Shown piece after piece: positions 41,271-50,570 of a stretch of DNA of 64,000 nucleotides. This DNA comes from JACMQW01 sp964536965 (GTDB taxonomy: Bacteria; Bdellovibrionota; UBA1018). The notes beneath the pieces were generated by a model, which was not told the DNA's origin, ran no database searches, and saw only the letters and a program-made list of their open reading frames with translations. A program made the position numbers and the translations under genes. How positions within the stretch are numbered: position 1 is the first letter of the stretch; each line of letters starts with the position of its first letter. The DNA is taken from positions 6,076 through 70,075 of the forward strand of contig CAZIAL010000016.1 in assembly GCA_964536965.1 (NCBI GenBank). Reading direction: 5' to 3'.

Positions 41271-42474
41271 AGTGCCCCGAGAACGTACCGCGCTTCTCGA
41301 ACGCCTTTTGGTAAACTTCGAGCGTGCGCTGAAGGCGAAGTCGACAATCGTACTTCGATTTCACATGCAGCCGCGCTCGCCGGCCCATCTCCTGACGAGT
41401 CGCCTCGTCTTCGATGAGAGCGCGCAGCCGGTGCTGGAGGTCGAATGCATCGTCGGGCCGGGTGAGAAGTCCGAACTCTTCCCGTCCGACGATCTCCTGC
41501 GCACTTCCGCCGCTCGAGATCACGATCGGACACTCCATAGCCATCGCTTCGATGGCGACGAGACCGAAAGCCTCCTGCTTCGAGGGCATCACGAAGACGT
41601 CGAACGCCTGCATGACTTCGGGAATGTTTTCCATATAGCCCGTGAACAGAACGGACTCTTCGAGGTGAAACTGGGTCACCATCGCCTTGAGTTCCTCGAG
41701 ATGCCCGTCCTCGCTGCCGAGCGTTTCTTCGCCGACCACGACGAAACGAAGCTTCCGATCGCTACCGATCCGCTTCATCAGGCCGGCCGCCGCTTTGATG
41801 AACGTCCCTTGCCCCTTCGCCGGATCGATCCGGCCCACGAGTCCGACGACGACCGTATCGTCGGCAGCACCCCAGTCGGCACGCTGCCGGCGCGCGTCCA
41901 CCCGCTCGGGGTTGAAGCGCTCGAAATCCAAGCCTAGATTCACGATTTCGACTTTGCGATCGTCGATCGGATGGGTCGCAAGGACGTTCTCGCGGAGCGC
42001 CTCGCTCATGACCAACAGCGAATCCACGCGTTGGTAGATGAAGGAATGGATCCAGTTGCGTTTGTCGTGATTGCTCATGATATGCCGGGAGGCGATGAGC
42101 GGAATCCGCTTCTTTTTCCAAACCCACGGCGAGATCGAACCCAGCAGCGTCGTCTGGTGCGTATGGACGAGGTTCACCTCGCCGGCATCGATCCACTTTT
42201 CCAGGTCGTTTCGAAAATGGAAATCGAGCGTATCGCGCGGGCGGTAGTCCAGAGGAAGCACCGTGACACCCGTCTTTTCCGAAAGCGCGCGATGGATGGG
42301 TGAATCGCGAAGCACGGCGACCCGAACCGGAAGCTCGTATCGGGCGAATTCCTGGGCGTCGAATGCGACCGTCTGCTCAAGCCCGCCCCAGGATCGAGAA
42401 AGACAGACGAAGAGCGGTCGGCATTCCTTCCGAAGGGAGTCCGCGCGCTCAACGAGCGTTCTTTTTAATTCCAC
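41269..42474 (-). CDS. Family 4 glycosyltransferase
   Basis: 401 residues, GT-B fold. N-terminal acceptor domain with SRSWGGLEQTV and NLVHTHQTTLLGS; C-terminal donor domain with GLVGRIDPAKGQGTFIKA, FTGYMENIPEVMQAFDVFVMPSKQEAFGLVAIEAMA and the E-x7-E motif (EAFGLVAIE). Retaining enzymes like this add sugars to lipopolysaccharide core or O-chains at the cytoplasmic membrane. It overlaps the heptosyltransferase-like gene by 26 bases and closes the envelope cluster, so a role in lipopolysaccharide core assembly is likely. Donor sugar unknown. Confidence 0.88.
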   Translation of the reverse strand: MELKRTLVERADSLRKECRPLFVCLSRSWGGLEQTVAFDAQEFARYELPVRVAVLRDSPIHRALSEKTGVTVLPLDYRPRDTLDFHFRNDLEKWIDAGEVNLVHTHQTTLLGSISPWVWKKKRIPLIASRHIMSNHDKRNWIHSFIYQRVDSLLVMSEALRENVLATHPIDDRKVEIVNLGLDFERFNPERVDARRQRADWGAADDTVVVGLVGRIDPAKGQGTFIKAAAGLMKRIGSDRKLRFVVVGEETLGSEDGHLEELKAMVTQFHLEESVLFTGYMENIPEVMQAFDVFVMPSKQEAFGLVAIEAMAMECPIVISSGGSAQEIVGREEFGLLTRPDDAFDLQHRLRALIEDEATRQEMGRRARLHVKSKYDCRLRLQRTLEVYQKAFEKRGTFSGH

Positions 42475-43552
42475 GGCGGATCTCCTCCCAGACGGTCTCG
42501 GGTTTGATCCCGGTCAGACATTGGATTTTTCGGTCGGCCGACTGACCGCAAACATTTCGTTCGCAAGGCCAGCACTCGACGGAATTCAGCGAAATCTGCA
42601 CGAGTCCGGGGCCCGTCGGTTTCGTGCGGCGCGGATCGGCGGCACCGCAGACAATCTGCGTGAAGGAACCGCAGAACGAAGCCACATGCGCGAGCCCGGA
42701 TTCATTCGTCACCGTGAATTCAGCGCCCCGGAAAAGCTCCACGAGCGAGGTGACCGGTCCGCGCGCGGTGTAATCGACCAGGCGCAGCTCTTCGTCACGA
42801 CAGAGTCGATCCGCGATGGGCGCCTCCTTGGGACCTCCGACGATGATTCCGGTGAGATTCGTGGCCTGGGCGATCGATTTCGCGAGACCCACGAAGTAGT
42901 CGACCGGCCATCGGCGCGATTCAGCCGTCGCTCCGGGAGCGAGCACCCAATAATATCCTTTGGGTGGCGCGAGCCGCTCGCCCGGCCAGTGCCGGTCGGC
43001 ATCGAACTTCGCCATCTCCCCGGGAATCGGTTCGTCGAGTTCGTTCTCGGGCATCTGGTCCCAGAAATCCCGGACCTCCCGCTTCGGACGGGCCGCCGCA
43101 GGGAGCAGGTCGACGTAGGCCTGCGCGCGGTGGTGAACTCCGAAGCGTTCATCCGGAATGCGAAGACCCTCGGTGAGCAGAACTCCGCGTCCGTCGGCTC
43201 CGTATCCTCTCCGGATCTGCGCGCGCGCGCGGCGAAGCAACCAGGCAGAGGAGAAAGAATTCGGCAGCGAGATGCCGAGATCCCATTTCCTTCGCTCTCC
43301 GAGTTCTTTCGCCTGGCGATCGAGGAGCTTGAATTTCTCGACGAAACCCGCGCCGATCCGAGGCTTCTCGAGCACGACGGTCTCGTCGATCAACCCCCGG
43401 AACTGGAGGTCCGCGACCCACGGGACGCAAACCGAAGTGATCCGCGCCCCCGGGTACGCTTTACGAAGATAGTGATAAAACGGAAATGCGAGGACCTGAT
43501 CGCCGATCCAATTCGGAGCCCGGACCAGAATCGTCCGAGGCTGGTCAGCCAT
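42449..43552 (-). CDS. Family 9 glycosyltransferase, heptosyltransferase-like
   Basis: 367 residues from the ATG at 43552; the frame further upstream lies inside the DUF3108 gene. GT9 signatures: N-terminal ILVRAPNWIGDQVLAFPFYHYLR (first part of the WaaF pattern), donor-site APGATAESRRWPVDYF, and TNESGLAHVASFCG plus DPRRTKPTGPG near the C-terminus. These enzymes transfer ADP-heptose to the Kdo of lipid A core. It overlaps the DUF3108 stop by eight bases and precedes the GT4 gene. Confidence 0.88.
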   Translation of the reverse strand: MADQPRTILVRAPNWIGDQVLAFPFYHYLRKAYPGARITSVCVPWVADLQFRGLIDETVVLEKPRIGAGFVEKFKLLDRQAKELGERRKWDLGISLPNSFSSAWLLRRARAQIRRGYGADGRGVLLTEGLRIPDERFGVHHRAQAYVDLLPAAARPKREVRDFWDQMPENELDEPIPGEMAKFDADRHWPGERLAPPKGYYWVLAPGATAESRRWPVDYFVGLAKSIAQATNLTGIIVGGPKEAPIADRLCRDEELRLVDYTARGPVTSLVELFRGAEFTVTNESGLAHVASFCGSFTQIVCGAADPRRTKPTGPGLVQISLNSVECWPCERNVCGQSADRKIQCLTGIKPETVWEEIRRGIKKNAR

Positions 43553-44588
43553 TCGGAGTTTCCTTCTTTTCTTCCTCCACCGGCTTTTCGCCCAGCTCGA
43601 TCTTCGTGAGCCGAGCCGCGACGGAGCCGACCTTAACTTTCGCTTCGAGTCGCACGATGAATCGACGATCATCGTCGGTCAGCCAAATGTAGCTTTCGCC
43701 GCGTTCCTGCTTCATCACGCCCTGGTAACGGGTCTGCGGGCGCACGACGATGCATTGTTTCTTACCCATCGGCGTATCCATCATCTCGCGGCGAACGACG
43801 GTGACGACCGCTTCCCAGGATTTTCCCTCGCTCACGACCGGGAAGGTATAGACTTTCCCGGTTTCCAGCGGCAGCGTGCGCAGGTAAAATAGCGCCGAAA
43901 AGCTGTCTTGTGAAAACGGGGTCATATCGAAATAGTCTTTCGACTCGGAAACCCCCTTCGTCACATGGTTCTTCCGGTTCCAGTAAAAGACCTTCTTCGT
44001 TTCGGAATCGAAAAGTTCGAGGGCGTCGCGCTTTTGCTTACTCTGGTCGAGCACCATGTGAAAACGGTGAGAGAATAGACCCGAATAGTCCCAGAAACTT
44101 TCGATCGAGTCGTTTAACGTATAAAACAAGTTCATCACTTTCGAACTCTTCGCGCGTGCGAGCAGGTGATATACTTTTCGATCCGAAATCATCTTCACGG
44201 GCAGCACTTCGGAAGTGAACTCGCCCGCCGCCATCCCGATATAAGTGATTTCGAGCGTTTGTTTTTCGCCGACCCAGAAGGGCGGATTCTTCGGCGCGCG
44301 GTCCGGATAGACGAACGCGGCTTTCTCTTTCCCCTTCTTCGGGGCTTTCTTCGGCGGAACCTTCTTCGCGGTTTTTCCTTTTTTCGTCGTCACCTGGGTC
44401 GGGCTCGGTTCCGGCATCGGTTCGGGCTTTTTTTTCGCCTCGAGAACTTCGAACTTAGCCTGAAGCTCCGGCGGCAATTCCTTCGGAAGCGGCTGCACGA
44501 CCTTCGAGCCGCTCGAACAGGCGAGCAGACCGTAAAAAAGCGCGGAGAGAAGGGCACCTTGGCGGAGACGGGACGAAAGTCGAGACAT
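43545..44588 (-). CDS. DUF3108 lipoprotein
   Basis: 347 residues. Signal peptide with lipobox LLAC at about 21-24. A Lys/Pro-rich linker (45-95: KKPEPMPEPSP, KKVPPKKAPKKGKEK) leads to the DUF3108 beta-sheet domain (about 105-330: EITYIGMAAGEFTSEV, HRFHMVLDQSKQKR, LRTLPLETGKVYTFPV, TRYQGVMKQERGESYIWLTDD). The family is predicted periplasmic or outer-membrane, and its function is not established. Position between lipid A acyltransferase and core glycosyltransferase genes suggests a lipopolysaccharide-related task. Confidence 0.85.
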   Translation of the reverse strand: MSRLSSRLRQGALLSALFYGLLACSSGSKVVQPLPKELPPELQAKFEVLEAKKKPEPMPEPSPTQVTTKKGKTAKKVPPKKAPKKGKEKAAFVYPDRAPKNPPFWVGEKQTLEITYIGMAAGEFTSEVLPVKMISDRKVYHLLARAKSSKVMNLFYTLNDSIESFWDYSGLFSHRFHMVLDQSKQKRDALELFDSETKKVFYWNRKNHVTKGVSESKDYFDMTPFSQDSFSALFYLRTLPLETGKVYTFPVVSEGKSWEAVVTVVRREMMDTPMGKKQCIVVRPQTRYQGVMKQERGESYIWLTDDDRRFIVRLEAKVKVGSVAARLTKIELGEKPVEEEKKETPNG

Positions 44589-44607
44589 ATCGAAAGCTTA
44601 ATGGAAA

Positions 44608-45405
44608 CTAGCGCGGAAAGCGAGGCTCGCGCCACTCCCCATCACGAAGCGGTTCGAGATCCCCGTCGAAGCGAAGGCGCCACCAAGGCCAGTCGGCCGG
44701 ATAGGCGCGCAGTTTCTCTTCGAATCGCCCGGCAAGACTTGCCGTGTTCACGGCCACCTCGAGATCCGGCTCGGCGGGCATCCGTACCCACGGGACCTCA
44801 GGCAAAATTTCGACGATGAATTCGCCGTCCCGAGGATTTCGATAACTCACCACCGGAATCACGGCCGCTCCGGTTTCGCGCGCGAATTCCATCGGGGCGA
44901 CTGAGGTCGTGACGGGAACCCCAAACCAGGGAATTCGGACCGAGTGCCCCGGCGATGCTCTCTCGAAGCGAATCGCGCTGCGTGCGCCGATTCCCGCTTC
45001 CTTCAGCTTGAGCAGTGCCACTTCCGGGCTTCCCAGGTCGCTGATCACGAGAAGAGCCGTCGATTTTCTGGCTCCCAGCGCTTCCCAGTGGGAAAGACCT
45101 TTTACGGTGGCCCGATCCGCGCGCCAGCCGCCCATCCTCTCCAACGTCAGCCGAAGGTGGCGAATCTTCGCCTCGGTTTCGAGCGTGCGCCGAAGCTCCT
45201 GCCTCGCCGGCACTCTTCCCGGATAGGCGAAAATTAAATTCGCTTCCATGATTCGGCGGCTCGCGCCATCCCAGGGAAGCAGCCTCACGAGGAGCCCGAG
45301 CAGCGCGCGACGGAGCGGCTCGGGAAGCAGAAAATAGATTCCGGCGGCCCAGGCCGAGACCAGACTCTTCAGCCGGTCGGCTAGTCCTTGAGGAATTGGC
45401 GCCAC
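44608..45405 (-). CDS. LpxL/HtrB-family acyltransferase homologue lacking the catalytic His
   Basis: 265 residues, shorter than the usual 300-310. The fold follows LpxL/LpxM lipid A secondary acyltransferases: a hydrophobic N-terminal segment, RIMEANLIFAYPG (cf. NL..aFP), and GVPVTTSVAPMEFARETGAAVIPV, then a WPWWRLRFD ending that matches the WxWxxRRF tail. In the active-site HxxxxE(D) motif, usually GHLGNWE, this protein reads SDLGSPE: Asp123 replaces the His while Glu128 stays. It overlaps lpxK by 25 bases. It may be inactive, regulatory, or use another chemistry. Confidence 0.8.
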   Translation of the reverse strand: MAPIPQGLADRLKSLVSAWAAGIYFLLPEPLRRALLGLLVRLLPWDGASRRIMEANLIFAYPGRVPARQELRRTLETEAKIRHLRLTLERMGGWRADRATVKGLSHWEALGARKSTALLVISDLGSPEVALLKLKEAGIGARSAIRFERASPGHSVRIPWFGVPVTTSVAPMEFARETGAAVIPVVSYRNPRDGEFIVEILPEVPWVRMPAEPDLEVAVNTASLAGRFEEKLRAYPADWPWWRLRFDGDLEPLRDGEWREPRFPR

Positions 45406-46340
45406 ACTTCTTCCCCTTCGAGAAACTCGATCTCCGGCTCCACGACGTCGACCTGATCCTCACGAACTCCGAGCGCGCGCCACTTTACCCAGTCTTTTCC
45501 GGAAAGGAGAACCGTCTCGGAGAGATCGCTCGCTTCGGCGAGGATTCGTTCGACCTCGACGGCTTTGAATTCGTAGTGATCAGGGAAAACCGTCATTCCC
45601 TGGATGGGGTACCCCGCCTCGATGAGACTTTCGCGCGCACGCTCGGGATCCCCTAAAGCAGCGACGAACCGGTAGCGCCGATCTCGGCGCGGGGTGCCGA
45701 GCCGATACCGGATATGCGCTCGGAGCGCGTGGTCGCGAAGCTCCGACGGAAACCGGGCCCCCTTCGTCAGGACGACCAGATCTTGTGGCCGTACGACCGA
45801 AAAACTCTCCCGAAAGAACCGATCTCCAAACGGGGAGTCCGTTATCGCGATGACGTAGCGATCACAGAGAATTTTCCAGTGCTGGAGCGCATCATCGAGA
45901 ATCACGAGATCGAAACCACGCCCGGTTCGCATCGTCGCTGCGGACTGAAGCTTATCGAACTGCGCGACTCGGTTCGCGCCCACGCCGATCCAGACGCCGG
46001 GCACGCGATCACGCATGAGGGCCGCTTCGTCTCCACACAAGTCTGGGGAAGGAACGGGATCACCCGGCGCAAGTATGCCGCCCCGACCTTCCCAGTAAGA
46101 ACGATACCCTCGAGTCAGAATAGCGACCTGCGATCCTCTGGAGATCGCCTCCTGAGCGATACGAATCGTGAGCGGCGTCTTGCCCGTCCCCCCGGCCTGG
46201 AGATTACCCACTCCGATCGTTCGGACCGGGAGCTGGCGAGCTTCGATCCAGCGCCGATCGCGAGCTTCGCGCGCAAGACGATTCACGCCGGACCAGGCGA
46301 GCGAGACCCATTGCCGTGTGGACTTGGGAATCTTCATCAT
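45381..46340 (-). CDS. lpxK: Tetraacyldisaccharide 4'-kinase LpxK
   Basis: 319 residues. Phosphorylates the 4' position of the lipid A disaccharide precursor at the inner membrane, using ATP. P loop GVGNLQAGGTGKTPL, and the DDALQH motif, whose acidic and His residues take part in catalysis, lies near 150; ILTRGYRS precedes them. Two adjacent ATG codons (46340, 46337) can start it; the first overlaps the lpxB stop (ATGA) and GGAGGGG lies just before. It overlaps the acyltransferase start downstream. Confidence 0.93.
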   Translation of the reverse strand: MMKIPKSTRQWVSLAWSGVNRLAREARDRRWIEARQLPVRTIGVGNLQAGGTGKTPLTIRIAQEAISRGSQVAILTRGYRSYWEGRGGILAPGDPVPSPDLCGDEAALMRDRVPGVWIGVGANRVAQFDKLQSAATMRTGRGFDLVILDDALQHWKILCDRYVIAITDSPFGDRFFRESFSVVRPQDLVVLTKGARFPSELRDHALRAHIRYRLGTPRRDRRYRFVAALGDPERARESLIEAGYPIQGMTVFPDHYEFKAVEVERILAEASDLSETVLLSGKDWVKWRALGVREDQVDVVEPEIEFLEGEEVWRQFLKD

Positions 46341-47548
46341 GCCCCTCCGGACGTCGCGTTCGCGACCGAGAGAATTTCCTCGGCGACTTTCTCGGAAGGG
46401 CTTGTCGAACCGAGGATTTCCCGAATCCGGGCGAATCCCCGGCGCTGGCGTTCGCCGGCATCGCCATCGAAAAGCGGCAAAAGTTGTTGGACCATTCGCT
46501 CGACGGTGAAGTTCTCTAGAATGAGCTCCGGGACGAGCTTTTCTTCCTTCGGCGCGGCCCCGATCAGATTCGTAAGCGAAATCGCGCGGCGATAACGAAC
46601 GACGTGCTTAAAGAGAAATTGTGAGACAGGGTGGCCGCGATAGACGACGACGTGCGGACAATCCAGAAGCGCAGCTTCGAGGCTCGAAGTGCCGGACTTT
46701 ACGAGGCCCGCGTCCGACGCCTTCATGGCCGTCCACGCATCCCCCAGACTGGCCCTCAAATCGAGCGGAGAGGTCGATCGAAGCTCGGCCGGCAATTTCG
46801 CGACTGCGGCATCGATTCGCCGACGAAACTCTTCCAGATTCGCGGTCATCGGAAGCGGCGCCAGCACCCGAAAGGCTTCACCCGGATACTTCGCGCGGAC
46901 GCGGTAAGCCGCCTCGATCATCGGTTCGAGATGGTAATCGAATTCGGAAGGCCGGCTACCGACCATCAGGAGCAGCGTTCGCACGTTGGGTGCGATACCG
47001 AGCCTCTCCCTCGCCGCCTCGCGCGTAAGCGAAAGCGGAAGTTCGTCCATGAGTGGATTCCCGACATAACGAAAGGAAACGCCCGATCCGGCATAGACGG
47101 ATTCCTCGAAAGGAAGAATCGACAAGACACGGTCGTAGTTCGTGGCGAGGAAACGCAGTCGGCTTCTCCGCCAGACCCAGACTTTAGGCGGAATATAACA
47201 AATCGTCCGTATACCCAGGGTACGGAGGCGCGCCGCCAACTGGAAATGGAACTCGGGGTAATCGCAAAGCACGGCGACTTCCGGTCTTTCCCGGGCCGCC
47301 CACTTCTCGATCTCTCCGAGCCGCTTCCGGAGACGAGGAATCTTTCCCAGGACCTCGACGAATCCCATCGCGAGAAAATCCTCGGCGCGGAACAAGGCCT
47401 GGAGTCCCGCCTCCCGGAGCCGCGGACCACCGATCCCGAAGGCTTGGACTTCCTGCCCACGGGACCGCGCGATCGCCACCAGCCGCTTCAACGCCTCGGC
47501 GGCGTGGGTATCCGAGGAGGCTTCGGCGGCGGAGATGAAAATTTTCAT
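46337..47548 (-). CDS. lpxB: Lipid A disaccharide synthase LpxB
   Basis: 403 residues, GT19. Joins UDP-diacylglucosamine to lipid X to make the tetraacyl disaccharide at the cytoplasmic face of the inner membrane. Conserved: ISAAEASSDTHAA, FGIGGPRLREAG, DYPEFHFQLA, YIPPKVWVW, and KSGTSSLEAAL with PHVVVYRGHPVS near the end. Coupled to lpxK by a four-base overlap, and 19 bases downstream of lpxA. Confidence 0.95.
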   Translation of the reverse strand: MKIFISAAEASSDTHAAEALKRLVAIARSRGQEVQAFGIGGPRLREAGLQALFRAEDFLAMGFVEVLGKIPRLRKRLGEIEKWAARERPEVAVLCDYPEFHFQLAARLRTLGIRTICYIPPKVWVWRRSRLRFLATNYDRVLSILPFEESVYAGSGVSFRYVGNPLMDELPLSLTREAARERLGIAPNVRTLLLMVGSRPSEFDYHLEPMIEAAYRVRAKYPGEAFRVLAPLPMTANLEEFRRRIDAAVAKLPAELRSTSPLDLRASLGDAWTAMKASDAGLVKSGTSSLEAALLDCPHVVVYRGHPVSQFLFKHVVRYRRAISLTNLIGAAPKEEKLVPELILENFTVERMVQQLLPLFDGDAGERQRRGFARIREILGSTSPSEKVAEEILSVANATSGGA

Positions 47549-47567
47549 GTCTGGTTCACGATCCCGG

Positions 47568-48350
47568 TTAGCGGGTCACTCCGCTCTCGCTCTGACGGAT
47601 GAACGTCACGAATGCCATGACTTCCGGATACTCTCCGTACTGGGATTCGATTTCGAGGAGGCAACGCTCCTTTTCATAGTCGGAGCGAGTCCAGAGTTTG
47701 ATCGCTTCGTTCACCTTCGAAATCGTATCGGCGGAAAATCCACGTCGGCGAAGTCCGACGATATTCGCGCCCTTGATGGACATCGGCCGGTTGCCGAGCG
47801 CGATGCAGAACGGGGGGACGTCCCTCTCGACGGCCGACTGACCGCCGATGTAGGCATGAGAGCCGACACGGACGAACTGATTCACGCCGGATTGCCCGCC
47901 GATGATCGCGTAATCGTCGATGATCGCATGTCCGGCGAGGCCGACGTAATTCGCGAGAATCGCGTGATGGCCCACCACGACGTCATGCCCGAGATGCACA
48001 TAACCCATCAGCAGATTCCCGTCGCCGACCCGGGTAAAGCCTCCGCCCTGAGCGGTACCCAGGTGGATCGAAACGTTCTCCCGAATCGAGTTACGATTTC
48101 CGATCGTAAGTTCGGTCCGTTCCCCTTTGTACTTCAGATCTTGCGGAATCAACCCCAGGGTCGCGAACGGGAAAATCGTATTTTCTTCCCCGATCGTCGT
48201 CCACCCGTCGATGACGACGTGGGAAACCAGACGAGTCTTCTTGCCGATTCGGACGTTCGGACCGATCGTACAGAACGGGCCCACGATGACGCCGGAATCC
48301 AGTTCGGCCTTGGGATCGACGATCGACGTCGGATGGATTTGCGCGCTCAT
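47568..48350 (-). CDS. lpxA: UDP-GlcNAc O-acyltransferase LpxA
   Basis: 260 residues from the ATG at 48350, which overlaps the fabZ stop by four bases. First enzyme of lipid A synthesis, moving a 3-hydroxyacyl group from ACP to UDP-GlcNAc in the cytoplasm. Left-handed beta-helix hexapeptides fill the first 190 residues (IHPTSIVDPKAEL, VIVGPFCTIGPNVRIG); the catalytic His region is MGYVHLGHDVVVGHHAI. The C-terminal helical domain (NIVGLRRRGFSADTISKV) is of normal length. Confidence 0.95.
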   Translation of the reverse strand: MSAQIHPTSIVDPKAELDSGVIVGPFCTIGPNVRIGKKTRLVSHVVIDGWTTIGEENTIFPFATLGLIPQDLKYKGERTELTIGNRNSIRENVSIHLGTAQGGGFTRVGDGNLLMGYVHLGHDVVVGHHAILANYVGLAGHAIIDDYAIIGGQSGVNQFVRVGSHAYIGGQSAVERDVPPFCIALGNRPMSIKGANIVGLRRRGFSADTISKVNEAIKLWTRSDYEKERCLLEIESQYGEYPEVMAFVTFIRQSESGVTR

Positions 48351-48898
48351 GATTTTGGCCCTCCCAAAGTCATATTCGCCAAAATCTTCGCCTCCGCGAC
48401 TTTGGCGCCGTCGACGGTCACGACGCATTTAAATCCCCAGATCGATCCACGGCACTTGTCGATTTCGGCCTCGATGCGCATCACATCTCCCGGAACGATC
48501 GGTTTTCGAAAACGGACCTCGTCCACTCCGAGGAGAATGACCGAGAATCCGCGCTTCATCTGCTCCGGGTCGTGCGCGACGAACGGATAGGTCGCGAAAG
48601 TCGCGGCTTGCGCCATCGCCTCGATGGTGAGCACCCCCGGAAAGATCGCGAAATCCGGGAAATGGCCCTGGAACATCGGCTCGTTGAAGCTGACATTCTT
48701 AATCGCCACGACCTTCGTTCCGATCTTGTCTTCGGTGCCGCGAGGAGCGCTGATATCGCCCTTCGGGTCGATCGAAAGGACGCGATCGATCAGAAGAAAC
48801 GGGAAACGATGGGGGAGAAACTTCCGAATCGCTTCCCCGCTGATGGCGTATTTTTCATTCGGCTTGTCCGTGGCTTTTCCCGGAATGGTATCGCTCAT
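48347..48898 (-). CDS. fabZ: 3-hydroxyacyl-ACP dehydratase FabZ
   Basis: 183 residues, longer than the usual 145-150 because of an N-terminal extension and an insertion (DKIGTKVVAIKN region preceded by PKGDISAPRGTED). Hot-dog fold enzyme of fatty acid elongation. Active-site elements: LPHRFPFLLIDRV and GHFPDFAIFPGVLTIEAMAQAA, in which the His and the Glu of the ExxxQ segment act in catalysis. Overlaps lpxD and lpxA by four bases on either side, the usual grouping that balances hydroxyacyl chains between phospholipid and lipid A. Confidence 0.94.
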   Translation of the reverse strand: MSDTIPGKATDKPNEKYAISGEAIRKFLPHRFPFLLIDRVLSIDPKGDISAPRGTEDKIGTKVVAIKNVSFNEPMFQGHFPDFAIFPGVLTIEAMAQAATFATYPFVAHDPEQMKRGFSVILLGVDEVRFRKPIVPGDVMRIEAEIDKCRGSIWGFKCVVTVDGAKVAEAKILANMTLGGPKS

Positions 48899-50007
48899 GA
48901 TGGGTCTCGCTTCTTTTTGGCGGTTCGCTCTTCGAGGAGCCGATTGAGCAGAACATTGACTCGAAAATGGTCGCGGTAGGACCGGACCGGGTTGCCGACG
49001 ACGGTTTCGCCCTCGGCGACGTCGATATCGACCTTCGTCGCCCCCCCGATTTTCACATAGTCGCCGACCGTGACCTTGCCGATTCCGCTTCCCCCGCCGA
49101 CGTAAACGAAGCGGCCGACCACCGCGCCTCCGGCGGTGCCGCTCTTCCCGCAGAAAATCGTCCCCTCGCCTACGCGAGTATTGTGACCGATATGCACGTC
49201 GTTATCGAGTTTGCATTTCGAGGCGATCGTCGTCTCACCGAGCGTCGCGCGATCGATCAGGGCATTCGCGCCGATCTCCACGTCGTCGCCGATCACGACG
49301 CACCCGAAATGATAGATTTTCGCGTGATCGATCGGCTTCCCGTTCTGGATCACCGGCGCGAAACCGAAGCCGTCGGCTCCGATGACCGCTCCGGCGTGAA
49401 TCCGCGCCCGCTTGCCGATTTTCACGTTCTCGTAGACGGTGACGCCCGGAAAGAGAACGCTACCCTCGCCCACGGAACCGTTCTTCCCGAGATACACGCG
49501 CGGATAAAGAAGGGTGCCCTTTCCCAGCGTGACTCCGGCCTCGACGACGCATCCCGGCCCGACGACGACGCCAGCGGCGAGTTTCGCCGTAGGATCGACA
49601 ATCGCGCTCGAGTGGATCTCCGGCGTACCGCTCGCTTCGAGCAACTGTGAGGGCACATGGGCCATCGAGGAATGCCCGGCAAGCGCGAACTCCTTCGAAA
49701 GGATCGCCATCGCCAGGTATGGATCACCGCAGGCGACGATCGCCGAATGCCGCCAGATCGGAAGCCCCGACGCCTGGAGCGGCGCCACGAATGGTTCGCC
49801 GGTGACGAGAATTCCGGGCGCGGCACTCATGAGATCGGCCTGGTAGGCCTTCGAAAAGAAGAACGCGCAATCCGACGCCTGCGAGCCGGCGAGATCCGCG
49901 GGTCGCGTAACCTCGATGTTCGCGGCTTCCGCCCCGAGGCTCTCGCGATTCGCGAGTCGTCCCGACGTCCACTCCAGTATCTGGGCGAGCGTGATGGCGT
50001 TCGGCAT
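48895..50007 (-). CDS. lpxD: UDP-3-O-acylglucosamine N-acyltransferase LpxD
   Basis: 370 residues. Third acyl step of lipid A synthesis, adding a second hydroxyacyl chain to the 2-amino group. N-terminal uridine-binding domain (1-110) followed by hexapeptide beta-helix repeats: SAIVDPTAKLAAGVVVGPGCVVEAG, VIGADGFGFAPV, the catalytic-His region LDNDVHIGHNTRVG, and SGTAGGAVVGRFVYVGG. The C-terminal helix includes YRDHFRVNVLLNRLLEERTAKK. Twenty bases downstream of the skp gene. Confidence 0.94.
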   Translation of the reverse strand: MPNAITLAQILEWTSGRLANRESLGAEAANIEVTRPADLAGSQASDCAFFFSKAYQADLMSAAPGILVTGEPFVAPLQASGLPIWRHSAIVACGDPYLAMAILSKEFALAGHSSMAHVPSQLLEASGTPEIHSSAIVDPTAKLAAGVVVGPGCVVEAGVTLGKGTLLYPRVYLGKNGSVGEGSVLFPGVTVYENVKIGKRARIHAGAVIGADGFGFAPVIQNGKPIDHAKIYHFGCVVIGDDVEIGANALIDRATLGETTIASKCKLDNDVHIGHNTRVGEGTIFCGKSGTAGGAVVGRFVYVGGGSGIGKVTVGDYVKIGGATKVDIDVAEGETVVGNPVRSYRDHFRVNVLLNRLLEERTAKKKRDPS

Positions 50008-50027
50008 GACCGACTTCCCCGAAGGGA

Positions 50028-50549
50028 TCAGCCCTTATGCTTGCTGTTGTACGTCTTCACCAGTTCGTCCGTGAGATCGTCTTTGTCATTCGAAAAAATG
50101 ACCGAAGCTTCGTTCTTGTCGAGCACCATCTGGTAGCTCTTCTTGGACGCGAGATCCTTTACGAGATCCTTCAGGTTCTTCACGATCGGAGCGGTCAGCT
50201 CGGTCTCCTTCTGCTGGATCGCGGTCTGGGAACGCATCATATTGTCTTGGAACTTGGCGACGCGCTCTTGGATCTCATTCTGCTTTTTAGCTTTGGCTTC
50301 GTCGTTCAGGACCATGCTCTGCTTCTTGAATTCTTCCGTGAGCTTCTTGATCGCGTTCTGCTCATCGTCGAGCATCTTTTTCTTGGTGGTAAATTCCTTC
50401 TCAAGCTGCGCTTTCGCCTTCTTACCCGCGTCGACGGTTTGCAGGGCTTTCTGCATATCGACGGTGGCGATCTTCATGGCGGCTTCTTCGGCCGAGGCGC
50501 CGGTGGCGACAAGACTCAGGGCGAGAACGAGGGCGTTGATGATTTTCAT
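50028..50549 (-). CDS. skp: OmpH/Skp-family periplasmic chaperone
   Basis: 173 residues. Signal peptide (ALVLALSLVATGASA), then MKIATVDMQKALQTVDAGKKAKAQL, the usual Skp N-terminal motif, and a long coiled-coil hairpin (about 45-125, rich in Lys/Gln/Glu) that forms the tentacles of the trimer. It holds unfolded outer-membrane proteins on their way to BAM. GGAG lies before the ATG. Sits directly between bamA and lpxD as in most Gram-negative genomes. Confidence 0.92.
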   Translation of the reverse strand: MKIINALVLALSLVATGASAEEAAMKIATVDMQKALQTVDAGKKAKAQLEKEFTTKKKMLDDEQNAIKKLTEEFKKQSMVLNDEAKAKKQNEIQERVAKFQDNMMRSQTAIQQKETELTAPIVKNLKDLVKDLASKKSYQMVLDKNEASVIFSNDKDDLTDELVKTYNSKHKG

Positions 50550-50570
50550 GACTGCATCTCCTTGCGATTT

